A program made the translations under genes and the position numbers. DNA of 64,000 nt from an uncultured Duodenibacillus sp. (GTDB lineage: Bacteria; Pseudomonadota; Gammaproteobacteria; Burkholderiales; Burkholderiaceae_F): positions 104,144-168,143 of the forward strand of contig CALXQK010000010.1 in NCBI GenBank assembly GCA_944390745.1. The letters are read 5' to 3'. The notes under the pieces were generated by a model that saw nothing but the letters and a program-made list of their open reading frames with translations, did no database searches and was not told the origin of the DNA. Shown piece by piece: positions 34,884 to 45,030 of this stretch; position 1 is the stretch's first letter, and every line of letters starts with the position of its first letter.

Positions 34884-37790
34884 ATGGCAAACAATACGGT
34901 TCGCGAATTTGCCCTCGAGCTTAAGGTTTCCGCCGAGACGCTGCTGTCGCAGCTTCAGCACGCCGGCGTCGGCGTCAAGAGCGAGTCCGACGAGATCAGC
35001 GATGCGGACAAGGCCCGGCTGCTTGAGAGCCTGCGGCAGGCCCGCGTGCAGGACAAGCCCCGCAAGATTACGGTGACGCGCCGCGAGACGACGACGATTC
35101 GCCAGAACGACGGACAGGGCGGAGCGCGCACGATTGAAGTCGAGGTGCGCCGCCGCCGCGTGTTCGTCAAGAAGCCCGGCACGACCGGCGCGGCCGATGC
35201 GCGCGCCTCCCAGATTGCCGCCGCCCGCGCCGAACTCGAGGCTCAGGCCCGTGCCGAGGTCGAGCGCAAGGCCGCTGAGGAGGCCCGGGTGAAGGCCGAG
35301 CAGCAGGCCGCCGAGGAGGCCCGTAGGGCTGCCGAGGAGGCCGCCCGCGAGGCCGCCCGCAAGGCTGCCGAGGAAGAGGCAAGAAGAAAGGCCGAGGAAG
35401 AGGCCCGCCTGAAGGCTGAGGCTGAAAAGCGCGCGCAGCAGCAGCGCGATGCCGAAAAGTCCGAGGCTGACGCGGCCCGCGCCGAGGCCGAGAAGGCTGC
35501 CGCGCAGAAGGCTGCGGCCGAGAAGGCCGCCGCTGAAAAGGCCGCTGCAGAAAAGGCGGCCGCGGAAAAAGCCGCCGCTGAAAAGGCTGCGGCCGAAGAG
35601 GCCGCGGCGCAGGCGCGCCGCGATGAGGCCCGCCGCAAGGCGCAGCAGGAGGCGGAGGCCATCCGCGCCATGCTCGCCAAGCCCAAGACCGTGCTCAAGG
35701 CCAAGATCGACCGCGGCGACAAGACGGACCGCCGCGAGGAGCCCCGCAGCGAGGCGGCCAAGCCTGCCGCCGCCAAGCCCGCGGCCAAGGCCGCGCCCAA
35801 GGCTGCCGAGGCCAAGAAGAGCCCCGCAGGACGAAACGAGGGCGGCAAGAAGGCCGGCGTCAAGGGCCGCAGCGCCAAGGGCAGCGAGCGCAGCGGCTGG
35901 AATGAGGACAGCCAGAAGCGCCGCTCGATGAAGACGCGCGGCGGCGACGCCGGCGACGAGGCCTGGCACAGCCGCGGCCGCAAGAATCATCGTCACGATG
36001 CGCCCGCCCATGAGATGCCCGTCGAGCCCATCGTGCGCGAGGTGGTGGTGCCCGAGACGATCTCGGTTGCCGATCTCGCCCACAAGATGGCCGTCAAGGC
36101 CACCGAGGTGATCAAGACCCTCATGAAGATGGGCCAGATGGTGACCATCAACCAGATGCTCGACCAGGAGACGGCGATGATCATTGTCGAGGAGATGGGG
36201 CACACCGCGGTGGCCGCCAAGCCCGACGATCCCGAGTCGCTGCTCGGCGAGCTCGAGGACAGCGCCAAGCACTATTCCGAGCAGCCCCGTCCGCCCGTGG
36301 TCACGATCATGGGCCACGTCGACCACGGCAAGACCTCGCTTCTGGACTACATCCGCCGCGCCAAGGTCGCCGCGGGCGAGGCCGGCGGCATCACGCAGCA
36401 CATTGGCGCCTACCACGTCAAGACCCCGCGCGGCATCGTCACCTTCCTTGACACCCCGGGCCACGAGGCCTTCACGGCCATGCGCGCCCGCGGCGCGCAG
36501 GCCACCGACATCGTCATTCTGGTGGTGGCCGCCGACGACGGCGTGATGCCCCAGACGCTGGAGGCCATTGCGCACGCCCGTGCGGCAAAGGTGCCTCTTG
36601 TGGTGGCGATCAACAAGATCGACAAGCCCGAGGCCAACATCGAGCGCGTCAAGGGCGAGCTCGTGCAAAACGGCGTGCTGCCCGAGGAGTACGGCGGCGA
36701 CGTGCCGTTCTGCCCGGTGTCGGCCAAGACCGGCCAGGGCGTCGACGAGCTGCTTGAGAACGTGCTGCTGCAGGCCGAGATGCTCGAGCTCAAGGCTCCC
36801 TGCGAGGGCCCGGCCAAGGGCGTGGTGATTGAAAGCCGTCTTGACAAGGGCAAGGGCCCGGTGGCCTCCGTGCTCGTGCAGGCCGGTCTGCTGCAAAAGG
36901 GCGACATCGTGCTTGCCGGACAGGCCTTCGGCCGCGTGCGCGCCATGGTCAACGAAATGGGCCGCCAGGTCGCCTCGGCCGGTCCCTCGATTCCGGTGGA
37001 GATCCAGGGCCTTTCGGACGTGCCCGCCGCGGGCGACGAGATCCTCGTCGTGCCCGACGAGCGTCGCGCCCGCGAGGTGGCGCTCTTCCGCCAGGGCAAG
37101 TACCGCGAGGTGACGCTTGCCAGGCGCCATGCCGCCAAGCTCGAGAACATCTTCTCGGGCGGCGGAGAGGGCGAGGTCAAGACCCTTTCGCTCATCATCA
37201 AGGCCGACGTGCAGGGCTCGACCGAGGCGCTCGTGCATGCGCTCACCAAGCTCTCGACCGACGAGGTGCGCGTGCAGGTCGTGCACAGCGCCGTGGGCGG
37301 CATTTCGGAAACCGACGTCAACCTTGCCGCGGCCTCCAATGCCGTCATCATCGGCTTCAACGTGCGCGCCGACGCCCAGGCCCGCAAGCTTGCCGAGCAG
37401 GAAAGCGTCGATGTGCGCTACTACAACATCATCTACGACGCGGTCGACGACGTGAAGGCGGCCATGAGCGGCATGCTCTCGCCCGAGAAGCGCGAGACCG
37501 TCATCGGCATGCTCGAGATCCGCCAGGTCATCAAGGTGCCGAAGGTGGGCCTCATCGCCGGCTGCCGCGTGCTCGAGGGCGTGGTGCGCAGAAACGCCAA
37601 TGCGCGCCTGTTGCGCGACAACGTGGTCGTGTGGACGGGCGAGCTTGCAAGCCTGCGCCACTTCAAGGACGATGTGCGCGAGGTGCAGGCCGGCAGCGAG
37701 TGCGGCCTCTCGCTCAAGGGCTACGACGACATCAAGGTCAACGACCAGCTCGAGATCTTTGAGGTCACCGAGGTGGCCCGCACGCTCTAA
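34884..37790 (+). CDS. infB: Translation initiation factor IF-2
   Basis: IF-2 is the GTPase that brings initiator tRNA to the 30S subunit. The 968-residue protein has an N-terminal IF2N domain ([19 protein letters not shown]), a long Ala/Glu/Lys region with five or more AAAEK-type repeats (about residues 205-240), a second IF2N domain ([19 protein letters not shown], about 393), the G domain (G1 GHVDHGKTS at about 477, G3 DTPGHEAF, G4 NKID), and the C-terminal beta-barrel and fMet-tRNA-binding domains. GATATAGGAAAAC precedes the ATG. Confidence 0.97.
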   Translation: MANNTVREFALELKVSAETLLSQLQHAGVGVKSESDEISDADKARLLESLRQARVQDKPRKITVTRRETTTIRQNDGQGGARTIEVEVRRRRVFVKKPGTTGAADARASQIAAARAELEAQARAEVERKAAEEARVKAEQQAAEEARRAAEEAAREAARKAAEEEARRKAEEEARLKAEAEKRAQQQRDAEKSEADAARAEAEKAAAQKAAAEKAAAEKAAAEKAAAEKAAAEKAAAEEAAAQARRDEARRKAQQEAEAIRAMLAKPKTVLKAKIDRGDKTDRREEPRSEAAKPAAAKPAAKAAPKAAEAKKSPAGRNEGGKKAGVKGRSAKGSERSGWNEDSQKRRSMKTRGGDAGDEAWHSRGRKNHRHDAPAHEMPVEPIVREVVVPETISVADLAHKMAVKATEVIKTLMKMGQMVTINQMLDQETAMIIVEEMGHTAVAAKPDDPESLLGELEDSAKHYSEQPRPPVVTIMGHVDHGKTSLLDYIRRAKVAAGEAGGITQHIGAYHVKTPRGIVTFLDTPGHEAFTAMRARGAQATDIVILVVAADDGVMPQTLEAIAHARAAKVPLVVAINKIDKPEANIERVKGELVQNGVLPEEYGGDVPFCPVSAKTGQGVDELLENVLLQAEMLELKAPCEGPAKGVVIESRLDKGKGPVASVLVQAGLLQKGDIVLAGQAFGRVRAMVNEMGRQVASAGPSIPVEIQGLSDVPAAGDEILVVPDERRAREVALFRQGKYREVTLARRHAAKLENIFSGGGEGEVKTLSLIIKADVQGSTEALVHALTKLSTDEVRVQVVHSAVGGISETDVNLAAASNAVIIGFNVRADAQARKLAEQESVDVRYYNIIYDAVDDVKAAMSGMLSPEKRETVIGMLEIRQVIKVPKVGLIAGCRVLEGVVRRNANARLLRDNVVVWTGELASLRHFKDDVREVQAGSECGLSLKGYDDIKVNDQLEIFEVTEVARTL
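35496..35608 (+). repeat. 15-bp tandem repeats in infB
   Basis: Six to seven near-identical 15-base units (GCCGCTGAAAAGGCx type) encode consecutive AAAEK pentapeptides in the IF-2 linker. This predicts an extended charged helix and allows in-frame length change. Confidence 0.75.
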
Positions 37791-37840
37791 CAGAGATTTC
37801 GGCCGCCCGAAGCCGGGCGGCCGCAAGGAGAAGCAAAAGT

Positions 37841-38257
37841 ATGAAGTCCTACAAGCCCGGACGCGGGCAGCGCGTGGCCGATCAGATCGCCCGCGACGTG
37901 GCCGAGCTCATTCCGCGCGAGGTGCGCGATCCGCGCGTCGGTCTGGTGACCATCACGGGCTGCGAGATCACGCCCGACTATGCGCACGCCAAGGTGTTCT
38001 TCACCGTGATTGGAAGCGATCCCGAGCGTTGCGCCGAGGGGCTCAACGCCGCCGCGGGGCTGCTGCGCGGGTTCATCTACAAGAAGCTGCGCATTCACAC
38101 GGTGCCGACGCTGCACTTTGTGCACGACAAGAGCGTTGAGCGCGGCTTTGCAATGGATGCGGTGATCAACGAGGCGATGGCGCAGACGCGCGCCTCCGAG
38201 GCCGCTGAGGGCGACGCGGCTGCCGCCGCTGATCGCGCCGAGGGTGCGGATCGATAG
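37841..38257 (+). CDS. rbfA: 30S ribosome-binding factor RbfA
   Basis: RbfA is a KH-fold protein needed for late 30S assembly and cold adaptation. The 138-residue product shows the usual opening (RGQRVADQIARDVAELIPREVRDPRVGLVTI) and the core DYAHAKVFFTVIG, GLLRGFIYKKL and TLHFVHDKSVERG. The last 25 residues are an Ala/Glu-rich tail. The truB ATG follows the stop immediately. Confidence 0.95.
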   Translation: MKSYKPGRGQRVADQIARDVAELIPREVRDPRVGLVTITGCEITPDYAHAKVFFTVIGSDPERCAEGLNAAAGLLRGFIYKKLRIHTVPTLHFVHDKSVERGFAMDAVINEAMAQTRASEAAEGDAAAAADRAEGADR

Positions 38258-39175
38258 ATGGGCAAGAAGGGAGACGCAGTCGACGGCGTGCTGCTGCTCG
38301 ACAAGCCCGAGTCGATGAGCTCGAACTGGGCGCTGCAGCTCACGCGCCGGCTCATCAACGCCCGCAAGGCCGGCCACACCGGAACGCTCGATCCGATGGC
38401 CACGGGGTTGCTGCCGCTTGCCTTCGGCAACGCCACGAAGTACTCGGCCGACCTCCTGCACGCCGACAAGCGCTACCGTGCGGTGCTCGCCCTGGGGGCG
38501 GCCACCGACACGATGGACAAGACGGGCGAGGTGACCGAGCGCAGCGACAGAACCGTGACGCGCGAGCAGCTAGAGGCCGTCCTGCCGGAGTTCACCGGCG
38601 AGATCGAGCAGGTTCCGCCCATGTACTCGGCCATCAAGTTCGGAGGGAAAAATCTGTATGATCTTGCCCGCAAGGGCGTGGAGGTCGAGCGCCGTCCGCG
38701 CCGCGTCAAGGTCTATGAACTCAACCTTGTCGCCTTTGACGGCAATGAGGCGGAAATCGACGTGAAGGTGAGCAAGGGCACCTACATCCGCGTGCTTGCC
38801 GACGACATCGGCCGCAGGCTCGGGGTGTTTGCGCACCTCAAGGCGTTGCGCCGCACCGAGGTCGGCAGCCTCAGCATCCGCGATGCCGTTCCCTTTTCCG
38901 TGATCGACGACAAGAACAAGACGCCGCAGGAGCGCCGCGCCTATCTGAAGGGCGCGGACTTCCTGCTGCAGACGCTGCCCGAGGTGCGCCTGACGGCCGA
39001 GTTTGCCGCGCGGCTGCGCAACGGCCAGCGGCTTGCGCGCGCCTCAAGGCTTTCGGAGACGCTGGCGCGCGCCTACGACGACAAGGGAAAGCTGCTCGGC
39101 GTGGTGCGCGTCGATGCGCGGGGAACCGTTCATCCGCACCGCCTCATCCGGCTGGAGGACGAGGACGCATCCTGA
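38258..39175 (+). CDS. truB: tRNA pseudouridine(55) synthase TruB
   Basis: TruB makes pseudouridine 55 in the T loop of nearly all tRNAs. The 305-residue product has the catalytic motif [15 protein letters not shown] (Asp about residue 45), the [17 protein letters not shown] substrate loop, [21 protein letters not shown], and [15 protein letters not shown]. It starts directly at the rbfA stop. Confidence 0.96.
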   Translation: MGKKGDAVDGVLLLDKPESMSSNWALQLTRRLINARKAGHTGTLDPMATGLLPLAFGNATKYSADLLHADKRYRAVLALGAATDTMDKTGEVTERSDRTVTREQLEAVLPEFTGEIEQVPPMYSAIKFGGKNLYDLARKGVEVERRPRRVKVYELNLVAFDGNEAEIDVKVSKGTYIRVLADDIGRRLGVFAHLKALRRTEVGSLSIRDAVPFSVIDDKNKTPQERRAYLKGADFLLQTLPEVRLTAEFAARLRNGQRLARASRLSETLARAYDDKGKLLGVVRVDARGTVHPHRLIRLEDEDAS

Positions 39176-39251
39176 TGCGCCTGTCTCAAGGATTTTTGTA
39201 AAAAACGTGTTGTTCAAGGACCCCCTCAACGAAGGGGAGTGTGAGAAGAAA

Positions 39252-41099
39252 ATGACTCGAGCCATTCGAAACATTGCCATCATTGCGCACGTCGACCACG
39301 GCAAGACCACGATGGTCGACAAGCTGCTGCAGTGCGCGGGTACGTTCCGCAGCAACCAGGTTGTCGACGAGCGCGTGATGGACAGCAACGCCATTGAAAA
39401 GGAACGCGGCATCACGATTCTGTCGAAGAACTGCGCCGTCGACTACGAAGGCATTCACATCAACATCATCGACACCCCGGGGCACGCCGACTTCGGCGGC
39501 GAGGTTGAGCGCGTGCTTTCGATGGTCGACGGCGTGCTGCTGCTTGTCGACGCCGTCGACGGCCCGATGCCGCAGACGCGCTTCGTGACCCGCAAGGCGC
39601 TTGCCGCGGGCCTCAAGCCCATCGTGGTCATCAACAAGATCGACCGTCCGGGCGCCCGTCCGGAGTGGGTCGTCAACCAGACCTTCGACCTGTTCGACAA
39701 GCTCGGCGCCACCGAGGACCAGCTCGACTTCCCGGTGATCTACGCCTCGGCCCTCAACGGCTACGCGGGCTACACCGACGACGTCGAGGAGCTCAAGAAG
39801 ATCGGCAACATGCGCGCGGTCTTCGACACCGTCATCAAGTACGTGCCGGTGCGAGAGGACGACGCTGAAAGCCCGCTGATGCTTCAGATCTGCTCGCTGG
39901 ACTACAACAGCTACGTGGGCAAGATCGGCATCGGCCGCGTGCACCGCGGCCGCATCCGCAGCGGCCAGGCCGTGGCGATCATGAACGGTCCCGACGACAC
40001 GCCCAAGCCCGCCAAGGTCAACCAGATCCTGCAGTTCGAGGGCCTCGACCGCAAGGTGGTCGACGAGGCGCAGGCCGGCGACATCGTGCTCATCAACGGC
40101 ATTGAGGATCTCAACATCGGCACGACGATCACCGATCCCCTGCATCCCGAGGCGCTGCCGCTTCTGAAGGTCGACGAGCCCACGCTCACCATGAGCTTCA
40201 TGGTGAACACCTCGCCTCTGGCCGGCCGCGAGGGCAAGTTCGTGACGAGCCGCCAGATTCGCGAGCGCCTTGAGCGCGAGCTCAAGAGCAACGTCGCCAT
40301 GCGCCTGCGCCCGACGGCCGACGAGACCGTCTGGGAGGTGTGCGGCCGCGGCGAACTGCACCTGACGATTCTTCTGGAAAACATGCGCCGCGAGGGCTAT
40401 GAGCTCGCCGTGGGCCGTCCGCGCGTGCTGCTGCGCGTTGTTGACGGCCAGAAGATGGAGCCCTACGAGCTTCTGACGGTCGACGTCGAGGAGGAGCACC
40501 AGGGTCCCGTCATGGAGGAGCTCGGGCGCCGCAAGGGCGATCTGCAGGACATGCAGCCCGACGGCAAGGGACGTGTGCGTCTGGAGTACCGCATCCCGGC
40601 CCGCGGCCTGATCGGCTTCCAGTCGGCCTTCATGACCATGTGCCGCGGCACGGGCATCATGAGCCACGTCTTTGACGACTACGGCCCCATCAAGCAGGGC
40701 GAGGTCGGCGAGCGCCGCAGCGGCGCCATCATCAGCCAGGACGACGGCGCGGCCGTGGCCTACGCGCTCTGGAAGATCCAGGAGCGCGGCCGGCTCTTCG
40801 TGAGCCCCGGCGATCCGCTCTACGAGGGCATGATCATCGGCGAGCACTCGCGCGAAAACGACATCGTCGTCAACCCCATCCGCGGCAAGCAGCTCACCAA
40901 CATCCGCGCCTCGGGCACGGATGAGGCGATTCGCCTGGTGCCGCCCGTGCGGCTCACGCTCGAGTCGGCCGTGGAGTTCATCAACGACGACGAGCTCGTG
41001 GAAATCACGCCCAAGAGCATTCGTCTCAGAAAGCGCTGGCTCAAGGAGTTTGAGCGCCGCCGCGCCGCCCGCGTCGAGCGCGACGAGAACACGCTCTAG
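39252..41099 (+). CDS. typA: Translational GTPase TypA/BipA
   Basis: TypA (BipA) is an EF-G-like GTPase that associates with the ribosome under stress and low temperature and aids 50S assembly. The 615-residue product has G1 AHVDHGKTT (residues 11-19), the switch I region [12 protein letters not shown]3 DTPGHADF, G4 NKID, then domains II, III, V and the BipA-specific C-terminal domain ([25 protein letters not shown]). An open frame extends upstream through truB in another frame; the ATG at 39252 gives the standard [11 protein letters not shown] start. truB-typA adjacency is normal in Burkholderiales. Confidence 0.97.
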   Translation: MTRAIRNIAIIAHVDHGKTTMVDKLLQCAGTFRSNQVVDERVMDSNAIEKERGITILSKNCAVDYEGIHINIIDTPGHADFGGEVERVLSMVDGVLLLVDAVDGPMPQTRFVTRKALAAGLKPIVVINKIDRPGARPEWVVNQTFDLFDKLGATEDQLDFPVIYASALNGYAGYTDDVEELKKIGNMRAVFDTVIKYVPVREDDAESPLMLQICSLDYNSYVGKIGIGRVHRGRIRSGQAVAIMNGPDDTPKPAKVNQILQFEGLDRKVVDEAQAGDIVLINGIEDLNIGTTITDPLHPEALPLLKVDEPTLTMSFMVNTSPLAGREGKFVTSRQIRERLERELKSNVAMRLRPTADETVWEVCGRGELHLTILLENMRREGYELAVGRPRVLLRVVDGQKMEPYELLTVDVEEEHQGPVMEELGRRKGDLQDMQPDGKGRVRLEYRIPARGLIGFQSAFMTMCRGTGIMSHVFDDYGPIKQGEVGERRSGAIISQDDGAAVAYALWKIQERGRLFVSPGDPLYEGMIIGEHSRENDIVVNPIRGKQLTNIRASGTDEAIRLVPPVRLTLESAVEFINDDELVEITPKSIRLRKRWLKEFERRRAARVERDENTL

Positions 41100-41173
41100 G
41101 CTGCGCGCCCGGCCGGGGAGAGCCCCTTCGGCTCCCGCCGTCCGGCGCCCCGCGGCCTGCGCACAAGCTGGAG

Positions 41174-41213
41174 AGCCGAAGCGACTTTTCAATGGGTAGC
41201 TTCGGCTTTTTTT
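41174..41213 (+). terminator. Intrinsic terminator of the rimP-typA operon
   Basis: Perfect arms AGCCGAAGC (41174-41182) and GCTTCGGCT (41199-41207) are followed by seven T. It ends 30 bases before the next gene. Confidence 0.85.
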
Positions 41214-41242
41214 CCATCATCGCCATAAGCGAGAATCCATCC

Positions 41243-41650
41243 ATGAGCTTTTTCACCGACAAGCAAAACGCCGCCCCCTGTCCGTGCGGCAGCGGCCTGA
41301 CGCTCGGGCAGTGCTGCGGCAAGTTCATCGACCTTGACGCCACGCCCCAAAAGGCCGTTGAGGTGATGCGCGCCCGCTATACGGCCTTTGCCCTCGGTCA
41401 CGAGGACTGGCTGCGGGCGACGTGGGCGGCCAACAAGCGCCCCCGCAAGAAAATCATTGATCCGCAGTACAAGTGGCTCGGCCTGAAGATCATCTCGACG
41501 CATGAGATCGACGACAAGCACGCGACCGTCGAGTTCATCGCCCGCGCCCGCGTGGGCGGCTCGGGCGCCGTCCGCCACCACGAGGTGAGCCGCTTTGAAA
41601 AGCGCCAGGACCTCTGGTACTACGTCGACGGCGACGTGCTCGACAAGTAG
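41243..41650 (+). CDS. YchJ family protein with SEC-C motif
   Basis: The 135-residue product matches the YchJ/UPF0225 family: an N-terminal zinc-binding SEC-C motif (CPCGSGLTLGQCCG) and an NTF2-like fold after it (VMRARYTAFALGHEDWLRATW, VEFIARARVGGSGAVRHHE). Its function is unknown; SEC-C motifs bind zinc and often protein partners. An earlier ATG at 41192 lies within the terminator stem, so the ATG at 41243 is the start. Confidence 0.9.
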   Translation: MSFFTDKQNAAPCPCGSGLTLGQCCGKFIDLDATPQKAVEVMRARYTAFALGHEDWLRATWAANKRPRKKIIDPQYKWLGLKIISTHEIDDKHATVEFIARARVGGSGAVRHHEVSRFEKRQDLWYYVDGDVLDK

Positions 41651-41698
41651 TCGACTGTTTCATCAAGAAAAGCAAGCTTTCCATTGCACCAACACCCC

Positions 41699-42733
41699 AT
41701 GGCTATGACGGCAAACCCTGAGGGCTGGCGCTTTTGCGTGGCGCCCATGCTGGACTGGACGGACACGCACTGCCGCGTCTTTCACCGGCAGCTTTCGCGC
41801 CGCGCGCGGCTCTACACCGAAATGATCACCACGCCCGCCCTTGTGCACGGACGGCGCGACTTTCTGCTGCGGCATGCCGAGTGCGAGCATCCCGTTGCCT
41901 GCCAGCTCGGCGGCAGCGACCCGGCCGAGCTCGCGCAGGCCGCGCGCTGGGTTCAGGCGGCCGGCTACGACGAGGTCAACCTCAACTGCGGCTGCCCGTC
42001 CGAGCGCGTGCAAAAGGGCAGCTTCGGGGCGTGCCTCATGCTTGAGCCCGCGCTGGTTGCGGACTGCTTTCGTGCGATGCGCGAGGCCGTCGACATCGAC
42101 GTGACCATCAAGCACCGCATCGGAGTGGATCAGTGCGACAGCTATGCGTTTGTGCGCGACTTCGTGGGGACCCTTTACGAGGCGGGCTGCCGCGTGTTCA
42201 TCGTGCACACCCGCTCGGCCTGGCTCAAGGGCCTGTCGCCGAAGGAAAACCGCGAGGTGCCGCCCCTGAGGCGCGACTACGCCCATGCGCTCAAGAAGGA
42301 CTTTCCTGATGCCGTCATCTGCATCAACGGCGGCATTGAGACGGTGCAGACGGCCGAGGAGCTCATTGCCGCGGGGCTTGACGGCGTCATGGTGGGACGC
42401 GCCGCCTACCAAAACCCCTGGATGCTCACGACGGTCGACGAGCGGCTCTACGGCGACGCGCACGAGCCGCCCACGCGGGAGGCGGTGATTGCCGCCATGA
42501 CCGACTACATCGAGAAGACCGCGCCCGAGCACCCTCAGTGCATCCGCGGCACGGCGCGCCACATGCTGGGACTTCTCAACGGACTGGCGGGCGCCAAGGC
42601 CTGGCGGCGCACGCTCTCGGATCCTGCCGCCTACGCCGCCTTCGGCACGCACGTGCTCGAGGAGGCCTATGCACGGGCCGGCTGGCGCACGCCGCGCATG
42701 GGGGCCGACCGTTTTGACGACGACGAGTACTGA
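41699..42733 (+). CDS. dusA: tRNA-dihydrouridine(20/20a) synthase DusA
   Basis: DusA is an FMN enzyme that reduces U20 and U20a of tRNA. The 344-residue product begins with the FMN-binding VAPMLDWTDTHCR, has the catalytic cysteine in NLNCGCPSERVQKGSFGACLM, and the DusA-specific LKGLSPKENREVPPLR. INGGIET and MVGRAAYQNPW complete the flavin site. A TTG at 41684 is in frame; the ATG at 41699 gives the usual N-terminus. Confidence 0.94.
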   Translation: MAMTANPEGWRFCVAPMLDWTDTHCRVFHRQLSRRARLYTEMITTPALVHGRRDFLLRHAECEHPVACQLGGSDPAELAQAARWVQAAGYDEVNLNCGCPSERVQKGSFGACLMLEPALVADCFRAMREAVDIDVTIKHRIGVDQCDSYAFVRDFVGTLYEAGCRVFIVHTRSAWLKGLSPKENREVPPLRRDYAHALKKDFPDAVICINGGIETVQTAEELIAAGLDGVMVGRAAYQNPWMLTTVDERLYGDAHEPPTREAVIAAMTDYIEKTAPEHPQCIRGTARHMLGLLNGLAGAKAWRRTLSDPAAYAAFGTHVLEEAYARAGWRTPRMGADRFDDDEY

Positions 42734-42787
42734 AAAAACCGCACGCTTGCCCGGGCGCACGCCCGGTTCGGGCGCCCGGCCCTGCGC

Positions 42788-43459
42788 CTAGAGCGGGGCC
42801 CTGCGGCGCAAGGCTTCCAGCGCAAGGTAGAGCACGAGCGCAATCGCGGCAAGAATCACGCACAGAAACGAGGCCGTCTCGAAGTCGCCTCTGCCGACGG
42901 CGTTGAAGATTTCGAGCGAAAGCGTGTTGGTGCGGTCGGCGACGTTGCCGCCGATCATCATGGTGATGCCCACCTCGCCGCTGGCGCGCGCCACGCCGAG
43001 AAGCAGCGCGGCAAGAACGGCATTTCGCACCGTCGGCAGCGTCACGGTGAGAAATGCCCTCAGGGCGCCGGCGCCGCACACGCGCGCGGCGCTTTCAAGC
43101 TCCCTCAGCTCCTCGGATTCAAAGGCGATCTTCACTGGCCGCAGCACCAGCGGCAGTCCGGCAATGAAGGCCGCCATGCACACGGCCGTCTGCGAGAAGA
43201 TGATCCGCACGTCAAGCCACGCATCAAGCGGAGCGCCGAGCGGCCCATGGATGCCGAAGACAAGCAGCAGCAGGTAGCCCAGCGCCACCGGAGGAAAGAT
43301 GAGCGGCAGCGTGCAGACGAACATGAGTACGCGCGTTGCCGCCGACTGCCGCCGGGCGCAGAGGTAGGCAAGCGGCACCGCAACCAGCGCAAAGAGCAGG
43401 CAGCTTGCGCCGCAGGCCCTGAGCGTGAGCGAAATTGGAAACCAGAGCGCCTCGCTCAC
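42788..43459 (-). CDS. modB: Molybdate-type ABC transporter permease ModB
   Basis: The 223-residue inner-membrane permease has about five to six membrane segments and the permease loop (EELRELESAARVCGAGALRAFLTVTLP) that contacts the ATPase. PRIFPPVALGYLLLLVFG-like and GEVGITMMIGGNVADRTNTLSLEIF segments are typical of ModB. The start is GTG at 43459, overlapping the modC stop. It is the last gene of the modA-modD-modC-modB operon. Confidence 0.9.
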   Translation of the reverse strand: MSEALWFPISLTLRACGASCLLFALVAVPLAYLCARRQSAATRVLMFVCTLPLIFPPVALGYLLLLVFGIHGPLGAPLDAWLDVRIIFSQTAVCMAAFIAGLPLVLRPVKIAFESEELRELESAARVCGAGALRAFLTVTLPTVRNAVLAALLLGVARASGEVGITMMIGGNVADRTNTLSLEIFNAVGRGDFETASFLCVILAAIALVLYLALEALRRRAPL

Positions 43460-44151
43460 AGCGCCTCCATGAGGTAGCCGCGACGCTCGAGAATCTCCCG
43501 GGTGGGCCCGGACTCGACGACGCGTCCGGCCTTGAGATAGAGCGCCGCGGGCGCAAGACGAAGCGCCTCGCGGGCGGTGTGGGTGATGTAGAGAATCGGA
43601 AACCTGGCGCTGCGCGCGACGGCGTCAACGCACTCGACAAGCTCGCCTCGCAGCTCGGGATCAAGCGACGCGGCGGGCTCATCGAGAATGAGCATGCGCT
43701 GCGCCGAGCACAGGGCCCGCGCAAGCGAGACGCGCTGCGCCTCGCCGCCCGAAAGCGTCGAGGGGCGGCGGTCAAGAAGCGGCTTGATGCGCAGCGTCTG
43801 CACGAGTTCGTCAAGGGGCCTCAGGGGCGTACGGCCGCCGTACCGCATGGGGTAGAGGATGTTCTCCCGAACGCTCATACAGGCAAAGAGCCGGTGGTTT
43901 TGAAACACGTACCCCAGGCCGCGCTCCTCGGGCCTGAGGCGAATCGAGCGCGAGACGTCGTCAAAGACGGTGCCGTTGACAACGCAGCTTCCTGCGTCGG
44001 GCGCCGCAATGCCCGCGAGCAGCCGCGCCAGCGTGGTCTTTCCCGAGCCGCTCGGGCCGAGCACGGCCGTAATGCCGCAGGCCCCGAAGGCGCCCTTCAG
44101 GTGCAGAAAGGCTCCCCGGGGAAAGCGCTTTTGATAGTCAAAGACCACCAT
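43456..44151 (-). CDS. modC: Molybdate-type ABC transporter ATP-binding protein ModC
   Basis: The 231-residue ATPase has Walker A GPSGSGKTT (about residues 33-41), a Q-loop in FQNHRLF, signature LSGGEAQRVSLARAL and Walker B MLILDEPAASLD. It lacks the C-terminal molybdate-binding (MOP) domain found in E. coli ModC, which is about 350 residues. The ATG at 44151 overlaps the end of modD by 14 bases; an in-frame TTG at 44178 is less likely. Confidence 0.88.
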   Translation of the reverse strand: MVVFDYQKRFPRGAFLHLKGAFGACGITAVLGPSGSGKTTLARLLAGIAAPDAGSCVVNGTVFDDVSRSIRLRPEERGLGYVFQNHRLFACMSVRENILYPMRYGGRTPLRPLDELVQTLRIKPLLDRRPSTLSGGEAQRVSLARALCSAQRMLILDEPAASLDPELRGELVECVDAVARSARFPILYITHTAREALRLAPAALYLKAGRVVESGPTREILERRGYLMEAL

Positions 44152-45004
44152 CGGCTTTGCGTGCGGGCTCGCCCTCAATATGCATCTTGATGTCGGCGGG
44201 GCGGCCGAAGTAGGGCCAGGTCGTCACGAGAAAGTCCGCGCCGGCGCCCGCGTACTGCGCGGCATTGTCGGCGCGCACGCCTCCGGCGGCCGACACCAGC
44301 GCGTGCGGGCATTCGCTCTTGATGCGCGCGCACGTCTCGGCAAAGAGCCCGGGCGGCATCTTCTCGCACTGAATGATGTCGACCCCGGCGCGGGCAAAGG
44401 CGATCGCCTCGGCGGCGTCTGCGGCCTCCACGGCGATCTTGCGCTCGGGGTCGAGTCTGCGCATCCGCAAGAGGTGCTCAAGAAAGTCTTCGCTGCAAAA
44501 CGTGCGGTGCTGGTCAAAGACGAGCACGGACTCCGAGAGCCCCGTGCGGTGCGCGACGGCGCCGCCCACGTGCGCGGCATAAAGCGCAAGCGTCTTGGTC
44601 CCCGGAAAATGCTTTCGGGTGACGACGATGCGGCAGTTCGGATTGACGGCCTGCGCGGCGCTTTTCATCTCGGCCGTGCGCGTGGCGATCCCCGAGCAGT
44701 ACTCCATGATGTTCTGCGCGGTCTTGTAGACGGCGTGAATGGCGCCGGCCGTGCCGCGCGCCCTCAGAAAGGGCGTTCTGGCGGCAAGCCTCTGGCCGTC
44801 GCGCGCAGAGCGCTCCGCCTCAAGCCCGACCTTTTCAAAAAGACGCGCGGCAAGCTCTGCGCCGCAGATCACCGTATCGGCCTTGGGCCAGCAGGTGATG
44901 CTGCCCGGCGCATCCTCAATGCCGAGCAGATCCGTCGTGAGATCGCCGTAGGGCGCATCCTCCTTGAGAACCGTTTCAAGAAACGCGTCGCCGATGTAGT
45001 ACAT
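44138..45004 (-). CDS. modD: ModD, nicotinate-nucleotide-pyrophosphorylase-like protein
   Basis: ModD proteins are homologues of quinolinate phosphoribosyltransferase (NadC) found inside molybdate operons; their exact role is not established. The 288-residue protein shows the NadC-like N-terminus (LKEDAPYGDLTTDLLG), the substrate-binding RKHFPGTKTLALYAAHVGG and HRTGLSESVLVFDQH, and a C-terminal half-barrel end (ADNAAQYAGAGADFLVTTWPYFGRP). Position between modA and modC supports ModD rather than NadC. Confidence 0.88.
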   Translation of the reverse strand: MYYIGDAFLETVLKEDAPYGDLTTDLLGIEDAPGSITCWPKADTVICGAELAARLFEKVGLEAERSARDGQRLAARTPFLRARGTAGAIHAVYKTAQNIMEYCSGIATRTAEMKSAAQAVNPNCRIVVTRKHFPGTKTLALYAAHVGGAVAHRTGLSESVLVFDQHRTFCSEDFLEHLLRMRRLDPERKIAVEAADAAEAIAFARAGVDIIQCEKMPPGLFAETCARIKSECPHALVSAAGGVRADNAAQYAGAGADFLVTTWPYFGRPADIKMHIEGEPARKADGGL

Positions 45005-45030
45005 GATTGAATGCTTCCGCTTTTAGATTT

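Noticed and set aside
34779-37826. 1015-codon minus-strand frame covering infB
   Set aside because: It is the GC-driven shadow of infB; the + strand shows the full IF-2 domain set.
42734-42787. Terminator between dusA and modB
   Set aside because: GC-rich hairpins are present, but the A/T run (42734-42739) is not adjacent to a clean stem.
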